From Phytohabitans sp036906915 (lineage in GTDB: Bacteria > Actinomycetota > Actinomycetes > Mycobacteriales > Micromonosporaceae), in assembly GCF_036906915.1 (NCBI RefSeq), contig NZ_JBAKHX010000024.1, positions 1 to 64,000 of the forward strand: a DNA stretch of 64,000 nucleotides. The letters run 5' to 3'. The notes beneath the pieces are model-generated. The model was not told the origin of the DNA and made no database searches. It saw nothing but the letters and a program-made list of their open reading frames with translations. Below, one piece after another: positions 1-7,192 of this stretch (positions are counted from its first letter, which is position 1; the number at the start of each line of letters is the position of its first letter). The position numbers and the translations under genes are program-made.

Positions 1-173
1 TCACCACCGTCGCCAACCCCACCCCAGCCGCCGGACGAGCCGCCGTCGACATGCTGCTCCAGCTCGGCGACGACCGGGGCGCGACCGCTCAGATAACGCT
101 CCAGACCGAACTCGTGATCCGCGAGTCGACAGGCCCATACGTAGGTACCGCACCCCACGTAGCTAAGGAGTAG
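1..173 (+). CDS. LacI-type transcriptional regulator, C-terminal end (partial)
   Basis: Only the last 56 residues are in the window, read in the third frame and ending at TAG 171-173. The segment contains AAGRAAVDMLL followed by a polar stretch and TELVIRESTG. This is the usual C-terminal end of LacI/GalR-family sugar-responsive repressors (effector-domain helix, then the xLVxRxST strand). It ends 7 nt before a sugar-type ABC binding protein, the common arrangement of a regulator with its transporter. Identification rests on a short segment, so it is moderately certain. Confidence 0.6.
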   Translation, partial: TTVANPTPAAGRAAVDMLLQLGDDRGATAQITLQTELVIRESTGPYVGTAPHVAKE

Positions 174-180
174 AAACCCG

Positions 181-1497
181 ATGGACCACCCCGCACGCAC
201 GTCCCGGCGCCGGCTGCTCGGCGGCTTCGCCGCCGCCGCGGCCCTGCCCCTGCTCGGCTCCGTCGCCGCCTGCGGCGGCGACGGTGACGAAGGCGGCAGC
301 ACCGACTCCAACAAGCCGGTGGAGCTGTCGATCTTCTGGTGGGGCGGCGAGGCCCGCGCCAAGCTCACCGAGGACGCGCTGGCCCTGTACACCAAGGCGC
401 ACCCCAACGTGACCTTCAAGAAGACCTGGCAGGCGAACCAGGGCTACTTCGACAAGCTGGCCACGCTCACCGCGGGCGGCGACGCGCCCGACATCTTCCA
501 GATCGACGACAACTTCCTCGCCGAGTACGCGTCGCGCAAGGTCACGCTCGACCTGACCGAGTACACGTCCGGCGGCAAGCTCGACGTCTCGAAGTTCCCG
601 CCCAGCCTGGTCAACTACGGCAAGGTCGAGGGCGTCCTCGCCGGCCTGCCGTTCGGCGAAAACACCCAGGGCCTGGTGTACAACAAGACGCTGCTGGCCA
701 AGCACAGCCTGCCCGAGCCCACCACCGGCATGACCTGGGAGCAGCACATCGCCTGGGCCGAGCAGGTCTCCAAGACCGCCAAGCTCCCCGGCACCATGGA
801 CCCGAGCGGCAACTACATGGCGTTCTGGGTGTGGCTGCGCCAGCAGGGCAAGGGCCTCTACAACGGCAAGGACCTGGGCTTCACCGCCGACGACGCGACC
901 CGCTGGTTCGACCTGTGGGCCGGCGCGCGGGCGCGCGGCGCCACCCCTACGCCGGACATCATCCACGAGGGCAACGAGAGCAGCATCACCAAGCAGCTCG
1001 TGGTGACCGGCAAGGCCGCCACCTCCTGGGTCTGGGTCAACCAGATGCCGGAGATGAAGAAGAGCACCAAGGACGAGCTGGGCGTCATCGCCTTCCCCGG
1101 CGACCCGTCCGCCCAATGGGCGCGCGCCTCGATGTACTTCTCGGTCTTCCGGGGCAGCCCCAACAAGGACGTCGCCATCGACGTGCTCAACTTCCTGGCC
1201 AACGACATGGAGGCCGGCAAGATCCTGGGTACCGAGCGAGGCCTGTCGTCCAACATGGACGTTCGCAAGGCGGTCGAGCAGACCGTCACGGACCCGGCGA
1301 TGAAGCAGTCCATCCAGGTACAGGGCGAGCTGGCGACCAAGTTCGGCCCGCAGTCGCCCGAGGTGCCACTCAAGGGGCACAGCAAGATCCGCGCCGAGAT
1401 GATCAAGGCGTCGGAGAACGTGGTCTACGGCCGCCAGAAGCCGGCCGACGCGGGCAAGGCGTTCTTCGACTTCAGCAAGACCGCGATCGCCTCCTAG
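181..1497 (+). CDS. ABC transporter substrate-binding lipoprotein, sugar type (family 1)
   Basis: The 438-residue protein should bind a sugar or oligosaccharide outside the membrane and deliver it to an ABC importer. Residues 9-11 are RRR followed by a hydrophobic stretch and a lipobox VAAC with Cys31, so it looks like a Tat-exported, lipid-anchored protein. The mature part has the family layout, with ELSIFWWGGEARA early and DAPDIFQID near residue 105. A good ribosome site (AAGGAG, 165-170) precedes the ATG by 10 nt. No permease genes follow; a strong hairpin terminates the unit. The permease is presumably elsewhere or the protein uses a shared one. The substrate cannot be read from the sequence. 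Confidence 0.85.
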   Translation: MDHPARTSRRRLLGGFAAAAALPLLGSVAACGGDGDEGGSTDSNKPVELSIFWWGGEARAKLTEDALALYTKAHPNVTFKKTWQANQGYFDKLATLTAGGDAPDIFQIDDNFLAEYASRKVTLDLTEYTSGGKLDVSKFPPSLVNYGKVEGVLAGLPFGENTQGLVYNKTLLAKHSLPEPTTGMTWEQHIAWAEQVSKTAKLPGTMDPSGNYMAFWVWLRQQGKGLYNGKDLGFTADDATRWFDLWAGARARGATPTPDIIHEGNESSITKQLVVTGKAATSWVWVNQMPEMKKSTKDELGVIAFPGDPSAQWARASMYFSVFRGSPNKDVAIDVLNFLANDMEAGKILGTERGLSSNMDVRKAVEQTVTDPAMKQSIQVQGELATKFGPQSPEVPLKGHSKIRAEMIKASENVVYGRQKPADAGKAFFDFSKTAIAS

Positions 1498-1515
1498 CAG
1501 GCGGGATCACCAGGG

Positions 1516-1553
1516 ACGCGCCGCGCTGTCAATATCAGGACAGCGCGGCGCGT
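1516..1553. terminator. Strong hairpin terminator after the binding-protein gene
   Basis: A perfect 15-bp inverted repeat (1516-1530 paired with 1539-1553, core CGCGCCGCGCTGTC) encloses an 8-nt AT-containing loop. It starts 19 nt after the stop of the binding-protein gene and no U-tract follows, as usual in high-GC actinobacteria. Confidence 0.75.
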
Positions 1554-1638
1554 TGCCGGTGTTGCGCCGGGATGCGACTATTCTGGCTGCCGGCGGCCCA
1601 ATGCCGGTCCAGGTAGCCCGAGCCGCCCGGGAGGGACG

Positions 1639-2637
1639 ATGGCCTTCCTCGCGCACGAGCCCGAGGCGCCGGCGCCGCAGAAGGCGCCCTTCATCAGCCG
1701 CCGCACCCTGGTCATCGGTGTCCCCGCGCTGGTCGGGCTGGCCGCCGCAGGCGCCGTCACCGGATACGTGCTCGCCGGTGACGGGCCGAAGGACGAGGGC
1801 GCCGCCGGGACCCCTTCGCCGTCCCCCGGGGCATTCCCCACCGACACCATGCTGGTGCGGCTCGACGAGGGCGAGCGGTCCGCGATCTACAGCACCACGC
1901 CCGGCAGCGGCAAGCGCACCCAACTCGTCGCGGGCGGATACGACGTGCTTCCGCAGTGGTCACACAAGCGCGACCTGATCACGTATATCCGGCGGATCAC
2001 CCCCACGCACTGGCAGATCTTCACGATGGGCAAGGACGGCAGCGGCGCGGAGCTGATCGTCGACAAGGTCAACCGCGGCACGCGAGTCTGCTGGTCCCCC
2101 GACGACACCAAGCTGGCGTACGTCGCCCGCGTCAGCGGCCGCAATCAGCTCTTCACCGTGCCGTCCACCGGCGGCACCCCCACCCAGGTAACGCGCACCA
2201 ACGACGACAAGGACGACCCGGCGTGGGCGCCGAACGTCCAGGGCCTGGTCTGCATGTGGGGCGTCCGCGACGGCAAGCCGCAGCTCATGCTGTTTCGCCT
2301 CGACGACCCCGATGGTTCGCGGCAGTGGCTGACCAGCGGCGGCCTGGCAAGCGTCGACCCCGACTTTTCGCCGGACGGCAAGCTGATCGCGTACTCGCAC
2401 AGCAAGGTCTCGGGCCAGGCGGACATCTGGGTGGTCACGCCCGACGGCAAGTCCAGCCCGGTCACCTCCGGCCCCGACCTCGACATGGACCCGACCTGGT
2501 CGCCGGACGGGCGCTGGATCGCCTTCACCCGCGGCCCGGTGGCCAAGCCGAGGATCTACGCCGTCCGCCCCGACGGCACCGGCCTTCGCGAACTCACGGC
2601 CGGCACCGCGCTGGAGGGCCACGCCTCCTGGTCCTGA
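1639..2637 (+). CDS. Membrane-anchored TolB-like beta-propeller protein
   Basis: A 332-residue protein with a short basic N-terminus (RRTLVIG) and one hydrophobic segment at about residues 22-45, then a Pro/Ser-rich linker. The rest consists of repeating blades with the PD40/TolB signature: SPDDTKLAYVA, SPDGKLIAYSHS and SPDGRWIAFTR. The propeller is therefore predicted to lie outside the membrane, held by one helix. Such proteins act as binding scaffolds; no catalytic residues or specific partner can be read. It stands alone between two terminator hairpins. Confidence 0.75.
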   Translation: MAFLAHEPEAPAPQKAPFISRRTLVIGVPALVGLAAAGAVTGYVLAGDGPKDEGAAGTPSPSPGAFPTDTMLVRLDEGERSAIYSTTPGSGKRTQLVAGGYDVLPQWSHKRDLITYIRRITPTHWQIFTMGKDGSGAELIVDKVNRGTRVCWSPDDTKLAYVARVSGRNQLFTVPSTGGTPTQVTRTNDDKDDPAWAPNVQGLVCMWGVRDGKPQLMLFRLDDPDGSRQWLTSGGLASVDPDFSPDGKLIAYSHSKVSGQADIWVVTPDGKSSPVTSGPDLDMDPTWSPDGRWIAFTRGPVAKPRIYAVRPDGTGLRELTAGTALEGHASWS

Positions 2638-2707
2638 CGGCGCCGGCGAAGTTTGGAGCCATTAAAGATTGACATACCTCTATCACTAGTGTGACTCTGA
2701 GACGACC

Positions 2708-2733
2708 GGGCCGCGGCGGCACCGCCGCGGTCC
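2708..2733. terminator. GC-rich inverted repeat downstream of the propeller gene
   Basis: CCGCGGCGG and CCGCCGCGG form a 9-bp perfect inverted repeat, extended by three further pairs including one G-T. It lies about 70 nt after the stop of the propeller gene. The loop is very tight (CA), so the real stem is probably shorter. It is likely a terminator but could be a chance GC palindrome. Confidence 0.4.
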
Positions 2734-2819
2734 GGCGGCTTCCAGGGCGACGTGCGGGTAACGCCGGCAGCGGCGGTGCCGGGCTGCTCAGCCACCTGAT
2801 CGTTACACTCCTCCACCGG

Positions 2820-2856
2820 CCGTGGGGCCGCATCCACCTCGGGTGCGGCCCCACGG
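2820..2856. terminator. Hairpin terminator between convergent units
   Basis: Perfect 13-bp stem, CCGTGGGGCCGCA (2820-2832) with TGCGGCCCCACGG (2844-2856), around an 11-nt loop. It lies 38 nt after the stop of the minus-strand LuxR remnant, and can serve both it and the plus-strand gene. Confidence 0.7.
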
Positions 2857-2894
2857 TCATGCGCAGCGACCGAAGCGACTGGCGGCTACACGCG

Positions 2895-3239
2895 TCAGGC
2901 CCAGCCGCGTTCGCGGGCGGCCAGGCCGGCCTGGAAGCGAGTCGTGACGCCCAACTCCAGCAGCAGGTCGTGGATGCGGCGCTGGATGGTGCGGAGGCTG
3001 ACGCCGAGGGTGCGGGCGATGGCCTCGTCGGTCAGGCCGGCGGCGAGCAGGCCCAGAAGGGCGCACGTCGGCCCGTCGGGGGCCACCTCCGCCGGCGACG
3101 CAGCACCGTCCACAGTGAACGCTCGGACGGGCACGCCGCGGCGCCACTCCAGTTCGAAGAGGGCGACCAGGGCGTCCAGCAGTGTCGACGGATGGACGAC
3201 GAACGCGGCGTCGACGGCGTACCCGCTGCCAAGGTACTG
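2895..3239 (-). pseudogene. Truncated helix-turn-helix (LuxR-type) regulator, C-terminal part only
   Basis: Read on the minus strand, the segment gives VVHPSTLLDALVALFE, a linker, then a C-terminal HTH with LTDEAIARTLGVSLRTIQRRI. This matches the C-terminal third of actinobacterial LuxR-HTH regulators that carry a preceding phospholipase-like domain. Full proteins of this type are about 250-330 residues; here roughly 110 remain. Upstream of about 3240 the similarity stops and the DNA instead encodes the tail of a different gene on the other strand. A GTG at 3134 could start a short HTH-only product, but no good ribosome site is visible. I read it as a remnant. Confidence 0.6.
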
Positions 3240-3377
3240 CCGAAGTCGAGCGGCTCCTACGCGGTCGCGGCCTGGTACGCGCGCGGCACCGGCACGGTCT
3301 GGCTCCGCACCCGGGCCCGCGACGCCGCCGGCAACTCGGTCGAGCAGGTCATCGCGGACGCGTACCGGCGGGGGTGA
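3240..3377 (+). pseudogene. C-terminal remnant of an S8-protease-like secreted protein
   Basis: The plus strand encodes GTVWLRTRARDAAGNSVEQ and ends at TGA 3375-3377. The same motif, YVWLRTEASDAAGNKVTQ, occurs at about residues 1266-1285 of the intact S8 protease in this window (45686-49888), in its domain before the CBM2. Only the last 40 or so codons remain, with no start and no protease domain. The remnant abuts the LuxR remnant on the opposite strand at about 3240, which marks a deletion or rearrangement joint. Confidence 0.5.
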
Positions 3378-3507
3378 GCCCGGTCACCTCCACCCAGCGG
3401 TGCCCGCAAGGGCAGCGCCGGTATCGGACCAACCCCTCGGAGGTGTAGTGCGCGGACTCGGTCTCGGCGCCCCACTTCAGGCGCCCGCAGGCTTCGCAGT
3501 GCTCCAT
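3349..3507 (-). CDS. Small zinc-ribbon protein of unknown function
   Basis: A 52-residue protein starting MEHCEACGRLKWG, with a second pair CPCGHRW near residue 34. CxxC followed by CxCxH is a typical zinc-ribbon knuckle pair. I chose the ATG at 3507; an upstream in-frame ATG at 3543 would add 12 residues but overlaps the divergent gene. It lies back to back with the CGNR regulator gene and its 3' end overlaps the protease remnant by 29 nt. Function is unknown; nucleic-acid binding is possible. Confidence 0.5.
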   Translation of the reverse strand: MEHCEACGRLKWGAETESAHYTSEGLVRYRRCPCGHRWVEVTGLTPAGTRPR

Positions 3508-3532
3508 GCGCCCAGCATGATGTAATGGTCTT

Positions 3533-4066
3533 ATGCACTTCAACCATTACGGTGGCACGGGTGCGTTCGTCGCCGCCGCGCTGGCCAACTGCACCGACTT
3601 CAGCGTGGCCGCGCTCGACCGCCTCCTCGCCGAGCACGAAATGACCAGCCGGATCGCCGACAGCGAGCAGGCCGCGGCCCTCGCCGCCTGGGCGGACCAG
3701 GTCCGGCCGGTCTTCGGCGACGAGGACCAGAGACGGCAGATCACGCTGGTCAACGCTCTGCTCGCAGACGCCACCACCTCGGTGCGCGTCTCCCAGCACG
3801 ACGGCTACGGCCCGCATCTGCACTACATCACGGGTACCGACGACCCGGTCGCGCGGATCAAGGCCGCCGTCGCCGGCGGCCTGGCCGTGGCCGTCTGCGG
3901 CGCGGGCGGCCAGCGGCTCGGCCGCTGCGCGCGCGAGCACTGCTCCATCGTGTACGTGGACACGTCACGCAACGGTCGCCGGCGCTTCTGCTCGCTGGCG
4001 TGCGCCAATCGGGTGAACGTGGCGGCACATCGCTCGCGGGTGGAGAAACTAGGGTCTGCTTCATGA
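3533..4066 (+). CDS. CGNR zinc-finger transcriptional regulator
   Basis: A 177-residue protein with an N-terminal helical domain (a stress-response ABATE-type domain, about residues 1-120) and a C-terminal zinc finger, LGRCAREHCSIVYVDTSRNG then RFCSLACANR. The family is named for the CGNR motif; here it reads CANR, a common variant. Members are probable one-component DNA-binding regulators. The start ATG follows a 25-nt gap to the divergent zinc-ribbon gene. The stop overlaps a possible ATG of the GNAT gene in an ATGA arrangement. Confidence 0.8.
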   Translation: MHFNHYGGTGAFVAAALANCTDFSVAALDRLLAEHEMTSRIADSEQAAALAAWADQVRPVFGDEDQRRQITLVNALLADATTSVRVSQHDGYGPHLHYITGTDDPVARIKAAVAGGLAVAVCGAGGQRLGRCAREHCSIVYVDTSRNGRRRFCSLACANRVNVAAHRSRVEKLGSAS

Positions 4067-4133
4067 GGTCGCCTTCTTCGCCGACCCCGACGGCAGCAGC
4101 TGGGCCGTCCAGCAGATCTCCAGCCGGTCCTGA
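4059..4133 (+). pseudogene. Relic of a VOC/glyoxalase-family C-terminus
   Basis: In a frame different from both neighbours, 4059-4133 reads HEVAFFADPDGSSWAVQQI and a stop. ADPDGxxWxVQ is the standard C-terminal end of VOC-superfamily (glyoxalase/bleomycin-resistance) proteins. A stop at 4050-4052 closes the frame upstream, so only about 24 residues survive. It lies between the CGNR and GNAT genes and was probably left by a deletion fusing them. Confidence 0.5.
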
Positions 4134-4647
4134 CCTGGTGGAGCGGCTGACCGAGCGCCTCCGGCTCGTGCCGATCGGCCGGCAGCACGCCGGCGAGCTG
4201 TGGCGCCTGCACTGGGACGAGTCGGTCGCCGCCTGGTACTGGGGCCGGTACACCGCCCAGATGGCCGAGCGCGCCGCCGCCAACATGGGTCGCGGGTGGC
4301 AGACCAGAGGCGTGCACAAGTGGCTGGCCTACCACCGTGGGACCGGCGAGCTGATCGGCCGCGGCGGGTTGTCGCACAAGACGCTCGAAGGCATCGAGCA
4401 GCTGGAGGTCGGCTGGCTGCTGCGCCGCGATTACTGGGGCTCCGGTTACGCCACCGAGATCGGTCGCGCCGGCCTCGACTTCGGGTTCGGCGAGCTGGGC
4501 GCGACCGAGGTGGTGGCCTTCACCGAGCCGCACAACGCCCGGTCGCGGGCGGTCATGGTGCGGCTCGGCATGCGCTACCAGCGAGAGATCACGCGCGACG
4601 GAGAGCGGTTCGCGCTCTACACGATCACTGCACCGTCACGGGATTGA
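4063..4647 (+). CDS. GNAT-family N-acetyltransferase (RimJ/RimL type)
   Basis: The conserved part begins VERLTERLRLVPIG and has the family's layout, with LEVGWLLRRDYWGSGYATE (acetyl-CoA-binding loop) and the final FTEPHNARSRAVMVRLGM. This is typical of acetyltransferases acting on protein N-termini or small amines. Two starts are possible: ATG 4063, overlapping the CGNR stop, or GTG 4138, at which family similarity begins. The first 25 residues from ATG 4063 are Ser/Pro-rich and are the out-of-frame reading of the VOC relic, so GTG 4138 may be the true start. The 3' end overlaps the convergent M50 protease gene by 23 nt. Confidence 0.75.
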   Translation: MRSPSSPTPTAAAGPSSRSPAGPDLVERLTERLRLVPIGRQHAGELWRLHWDESVAAWYWGRYTAQMAERAAANMGRGWQTRGVHKWLAYHRGTGELIGRGGLSHKTLEGIEQLEVGWLLRRDYWGSGYATEIGRAGLDFGFGELGATEVVAFTEPHNARSRAVMVRLGMRYQREITRDGERFALYTITAPSRD

Positions 4648-5761
4648 CCAGGTCGGCGGCCACGGTAAGCAGCGTGATGCCCGCGAAGAGCAGGATCGCC
4701 ACGTAGACGGCCGGCATGAGCTTGTAGTAGTCGACCGGCCCTGGATCGCGCCGCCGCAGCCTCGCGTACACCCAGAAGCGCGCCCGCTCGTACCACCAGA
4801 CCGCGATGTGACCGCCGTCCAGCGGAAGCACAGGCAGCAGGTTGAAGACGCCGTAGAAGAGGTTGAGCGCGGCCAGCAGCAGCAGGAACGCCGCCCACTC
4901 CCCCTGCTCGGCCAGCTCGCCGCCGATCCGGCTGGCGCCGACCACGCTGATCGGGCTGTCAGCCGGGCGCTCCTCGCCCGAGAGCGCCGACACCAGCGCG
5001 GGTACCTTCTCCGGGAACCGTTGTAGGGCACCGAAGACGCCCTCGAACATCACGACCGCCTGGTCGCCAGCCTTGCCGATGCCACCGATCGGACCCGCCG
5101 TGCTTTCTGGCACCACCGGCGTGACACCCAGCATGCCGACGCCGTCGACGACCGGCAGCGTCGCCGCGCCGGTCCGCACCTGTCCATCGTGGACGAACGT
5201 GACCTCGACCCGCTCGCCGCCCGCCGCTCGGATGGCGGCCACCATCGCGTCCCAGCCGCGCACCGGCGCGCCGTCGATCGCCGTGATCACGTCGCCGGGT
5301 GCAAGGCCCACCGCCGCCGCCGCCGCGCTCGCCGGGCCGCTCACGCCTGCCACGCGGACCGGCTCGCTCTGGAGCCGGCCTTCGTCCGGCAGCGGCACGA
5401 ATGCGAAGAGGATCCAGAGCAGGAACACCCCGAAGACCATGTGGGCGCCGCAGCCGGCGAGCATCACGGCCGTGCGCTTCCAGAGGGGGTACCGCCACAT
5501 CGCGCGCGCCTCGTCGGCGGGCGCCACCTCGTCGTCCCTGATCATCCCCACGATCCGCACGAACGCGCCCGCGGGGATCGCCTTGACCCCGTACTCGGTC
5601 TCGCCGCGCCGGAACGAAACCAGTGTCGGCCCGTACCCGACGAAGAACCGGGTGACCTTCATGCCGAACGCCCGCGCGGTCGCCATGTGCCCCGCCTCGT
5701 GCAGGCACAGCGACACGAAGATGCCCAACGCGAACAAGAGGACGCCAGCAACCTCAAGCAT
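4625..5761 (-). CDS. M50 site-2 zinc metalloprotease (RseP/Rip1-like)
   Basis: A 378-residue intramembrane protease that would cleave anti-sigma factors or other membrane substrates. The first transmembrane helix carries HEAGH (residues 21-25, zinc ligands H21/H25 and catalytic E22). A PDZ domain occupies about residues 125-210. The last helices carry NLLPVLPLDGGHI, giving the third ligand D315. Length and order agree with mycobacterial Rip1/RseP. The start is the ATG at 5761, 64 nt from the divergent gene at 5826. The gene is not part of the sterol set. Confidence 0.9.
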   Translation of the reverse strand: MLEVAGVLLFALGIFVSLCLHEAGHMATARAFGMKVTRFFVGYGPTLVSFRRGETEYGVKAIPAGAFVRIVGMIRDDEVAPADEARAMWRYPLWKRTAVMLAGCGAHMVFGVFLLWILFAFVPLPDEGRLQSEPVRVAGVSGPASAAAAAVGLAPGDVITAIDGAPVRGWDAMVAAIRAAGGERVEVTFVHDGQVRTGAATLPVVDGVGMLGVTPVVPESTAGPIGGIGKAGDQAVVMFEGVFGALQRFPEKVPALVSALSGEERPADSPISVVGASRIGGELAEQGEWAAFLLLLAALNLFYGVFNLLPVLPLDGGHIAVWWYERARFWVYARLRRRDPGPVDYYKLMPAVYVAILLFAGITLLTVAADLVNPVTVQ

Positions 5762-5797
5762 TTGATCACCTTATCGGGTGATGTCATACCGCACGGT

Positions 5798-5813
5798 TAG
5801 AACGTTTGTTCGA
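5798..5813. promoter_or_regulatory. LexA-type SOS box
   Basis: TAGAACGTTTGTTCGA differs from the actinobacterial LexA operator TCGAAC-N4-GTTCGA at two of twelve conserved positions when read on either strand. It lies 12 nt upstream of the ATG at 5826 and directly before a TAGAAT (5814-5819) that fits a -10 element. LexA binding would block this promoter. Confidence 0.55.
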
Positions 5814-5825
5814 TAGAATGGTTGG

Positions 5826-6119
5826 ATGATGGACACCACCACGTCGCGGCGGGCCGTGATCGCCCGGCTGTACGAGATCGCCACCGAGTACGCCGGCGGG
5901 TACGGCGAAGGGCTCGGCCGGGCGCGGGCGCTGGCCGAGTTGGCCGCCGTCTCCATCGACCCCGACCTGCTCTCCGCGGCCGCCGCCGCGCACGCCCTGG
6001 CCGACAACTGGTACACGATCACCGCCGTCGACCTGCTCATCGACGCAGGCGCCGAGCAACCCCTGATCCAGCACCACATCAACGACCTGGGCCCCGGCGA
6101 ACCCTTCGAGGCCCGCTAG
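5826..6119 (+). CDS. Hypothetical helical protein, possibly SOS-controlled
   Basis: A 97-residue acidic, Ala-rich, mostly helical protein with no membrane segment, cysteine pair or recognisable domain. The start is one of two adjacent in-frame-looking ATGs at 5826. With a -10-like TAGAAT at 5814-5819, transcription would begin about at the ATG, so the mRNA is probably leaderless. The LexA-like box upstream suggests DNA-damage control. I do not recognise the family. Confidence 0.6.
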   Translation: MMDTTTSRRAVIARLYEIATEYAGGYGEGLGRARALAELAAVSIDPDLLSAAAAAHALADNWYTITAVDLLIDAGAEQPLIQHHINDLGPGEPFEAR

Positions 6120-6146
6120 CGCCCCTCCGCGCGTGGCGTTCGTACG

Positions 6147-6494
6147 CTAAAGAAGGGACAGCTCGCCGGACACCGCGTCGACCTCGGCGTCGTATGCAGG
6201 GCCGATCGCGCAGCACGTCAGCGTTCCCGCCGCCACCTGGGTGCGGCCGGCGTCGCGGATCACCGACACCGGCAGGCCGGCCGCCTCGGCGGTGGCGCAC
6301 AGGTCGAGGAGCGCCTCCTCACCGGGTACCTTCAAGACCACCTTAGGCTGGCCGGCGCGCAGCCAGGCCGTGAAGCGGGCGCTGCCCTGGTTGCGCAGCG
6401 CCGCCACCACGGCGGCGTGCGCCGCCTGCGCGGCGGTCTTCCCCTTGCCCATGGCGAGGTCCGCGCGCATGACGATCGCGAGCTTGGCCGGCAT
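6147..6494 (-). CDS. Peptidyl-tRNA hydrolase, Pth2 family
   Basis: The 115-residue protein begins MPAKLAIVMRADLAMGKGK and continues with TAAQAAHAAV, the signature of the archaeal/eukaryotic-type Pth2 fold. GKGKxAAQxAHA supplies the catalytic Lys and the tRNA-binding helix. Pth2 frees tRNA from stalled peptidyl-tRNA. The length matches the family (about 115-120). I take ATG 6494, where homology begins; longer readings to 6884 run through low-complexity sequence and the dispersed repeat and are not supported. Confidence 0.8.
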   Translation of the reverse strand: MPAKLAIVMRADLAMGKGKTAAQAAHAAVVAALRNQGSARFTAWLRAGQPKVVLKVPGEEALLDLCATAEAAGLPVSVIRDAGRTQVAAGTLTCCAIGPAYDAEVDAVSGELSLL

Positions 6495-6536
6495 GACCAC
6501 GCACTCTACGGCCTCCGACCGGCTTACGATCACGGT

Positions 6537-6800
6537 GTGCGAGCGCAGGTGCCGCTCACGACGGGCGTGACACTCCGGTACTCCGTGCAGGGCACGGGTG
6601 CCCCGGTGGTCCTGCTGCATCCGTGGAGCGAGTCGCTGGGCTGCTTCGACCGGCTGCTGCCGCTGCTGCCCGCAACGATCCGCGCCTACGCCGTCGACCA
6701 GCGCGGTCACGGCGAAGCCGACGCCCGCCTGGTGGTGTACGAAGACACCGGCCACCTGGTCCTCTGGGAACGCCCAGACCGGGTAGCGCACGACTCCTGA
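6537..6800 (+). pseudogene. Internally deleted alpha/beta hydrolase
   Basis: From GTG 6537 the reading has the normal alpha/beta-hydrolase N-terminus: GVTLRYSVQG, VVLLHPWSES (oxyanion region) and YAVDQRGHGEA. It then jumps straight to EDTGHLVLWERPDRVA, the C-terminal strand with the catalytic-His region. The nucleophile elbow, the acid and the cap, about 150 residues, are missing. The frame is kept across the joint, so an 87-residue product could still be made but not an active enzyme. The stop at 6800 is followed directly by the first copy of the dispersed 3' element. Confidence 0.65.
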
Positions 6801-6947
6801 CACCCCACCTCCCCCCACCCACCCCCTGACCCCACCCCGCCGCGCCCACGCGCGTTTCTCCCCGTCGATCAAGGACAAATGCACGTGCTTTGATCTCTAA
6901 ACCACGTGCATTTGCCCTTGATCGACGGAAATCTCCTTGATCGGCGG
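6801..6947 (+). repeat. Dispersed 3' element, copy 1 (C-rich tract + long hairpin)
   Basis: Read on the plus strand, a C-rich, G-poor tract (6801-6861) is followed by a 26-bp near-perfect inverted repeat (6862-6887 with 6903-6928, one mismatch, core GATCAAGGGCAAATGCACGTG broken here by one change). The 15-nt loop is CTTTGATCTCTAAAC, and a second block CCTTGATCGGCGG (6935-6947) follows. It starts right after the stop of the hydrolase remnant. Copies 2 and 3 share arms, loop start and trailing block. It is not an insertion sequence: no coding capacity is visible. Confidence 0.85.
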
Positions 6948-7024
6948 TGCCCTGCGGGCGACGTGTGAGTGGCGAGCAACCGGACCGGGTTCGCCGGCGC
7001 CGGGAACGCGCGACTTCCCGCCCC

Positions 7025-7143
7025 TTGCTCTGCTTCCCCATAGGCAACCGTTACGCACCGCTACAGCACGGGGCCACGGCGGTAGCGCCAGGCATGGCGT
7101 TTCCGCAGCTGGCAGCGGTGTTGCCTCTTAGGAAGCAGAGCAA
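7025..7143. repeat. 119-bp imperfect palindrome of unknown function
   Basis: The ends TTGCTCTGCTTCC and GGAAGCAGAGCAA are exact reverse complements. The match continues inward as a 24-nt arm pair with three mismatches (7025-7048 and 7120-7143). The interior also has short complementary blocks (CACCGCT with AGCGGTG). No open reading frame fits it. It lies in the 390-nt gene-free stretch between the hydrolase remnant and the rhamnosidase gene, 78 nt beyond dispersed element copy 1. It could be a MITE-like remnant or a structured RNA; only this copy is seen. Confidence 0.6.
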
Positions 7144-7192
7144 AGCGCGCGGGCGTTGATGCGGCTGCGGCTTTGCCCAGCACAAGGAGTTA

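Noticed and set aside
163..1380. Long minus-strand reading frame opposite the sugar-binding protein gene, and many similar antisense frames across the window
   Set aside because: They are composition shadows of real genes in very GC-rich DNA: Arg/Gly/Ala/His-rich, without domain motifs or ribosome sites.
6495..6884. N-terminal extension of the Pth2 gene
   Set aside because: The extension reads through the hydrolase remnant and the dispersed element and is low-complexity. Family homology starts at ATG 6494.
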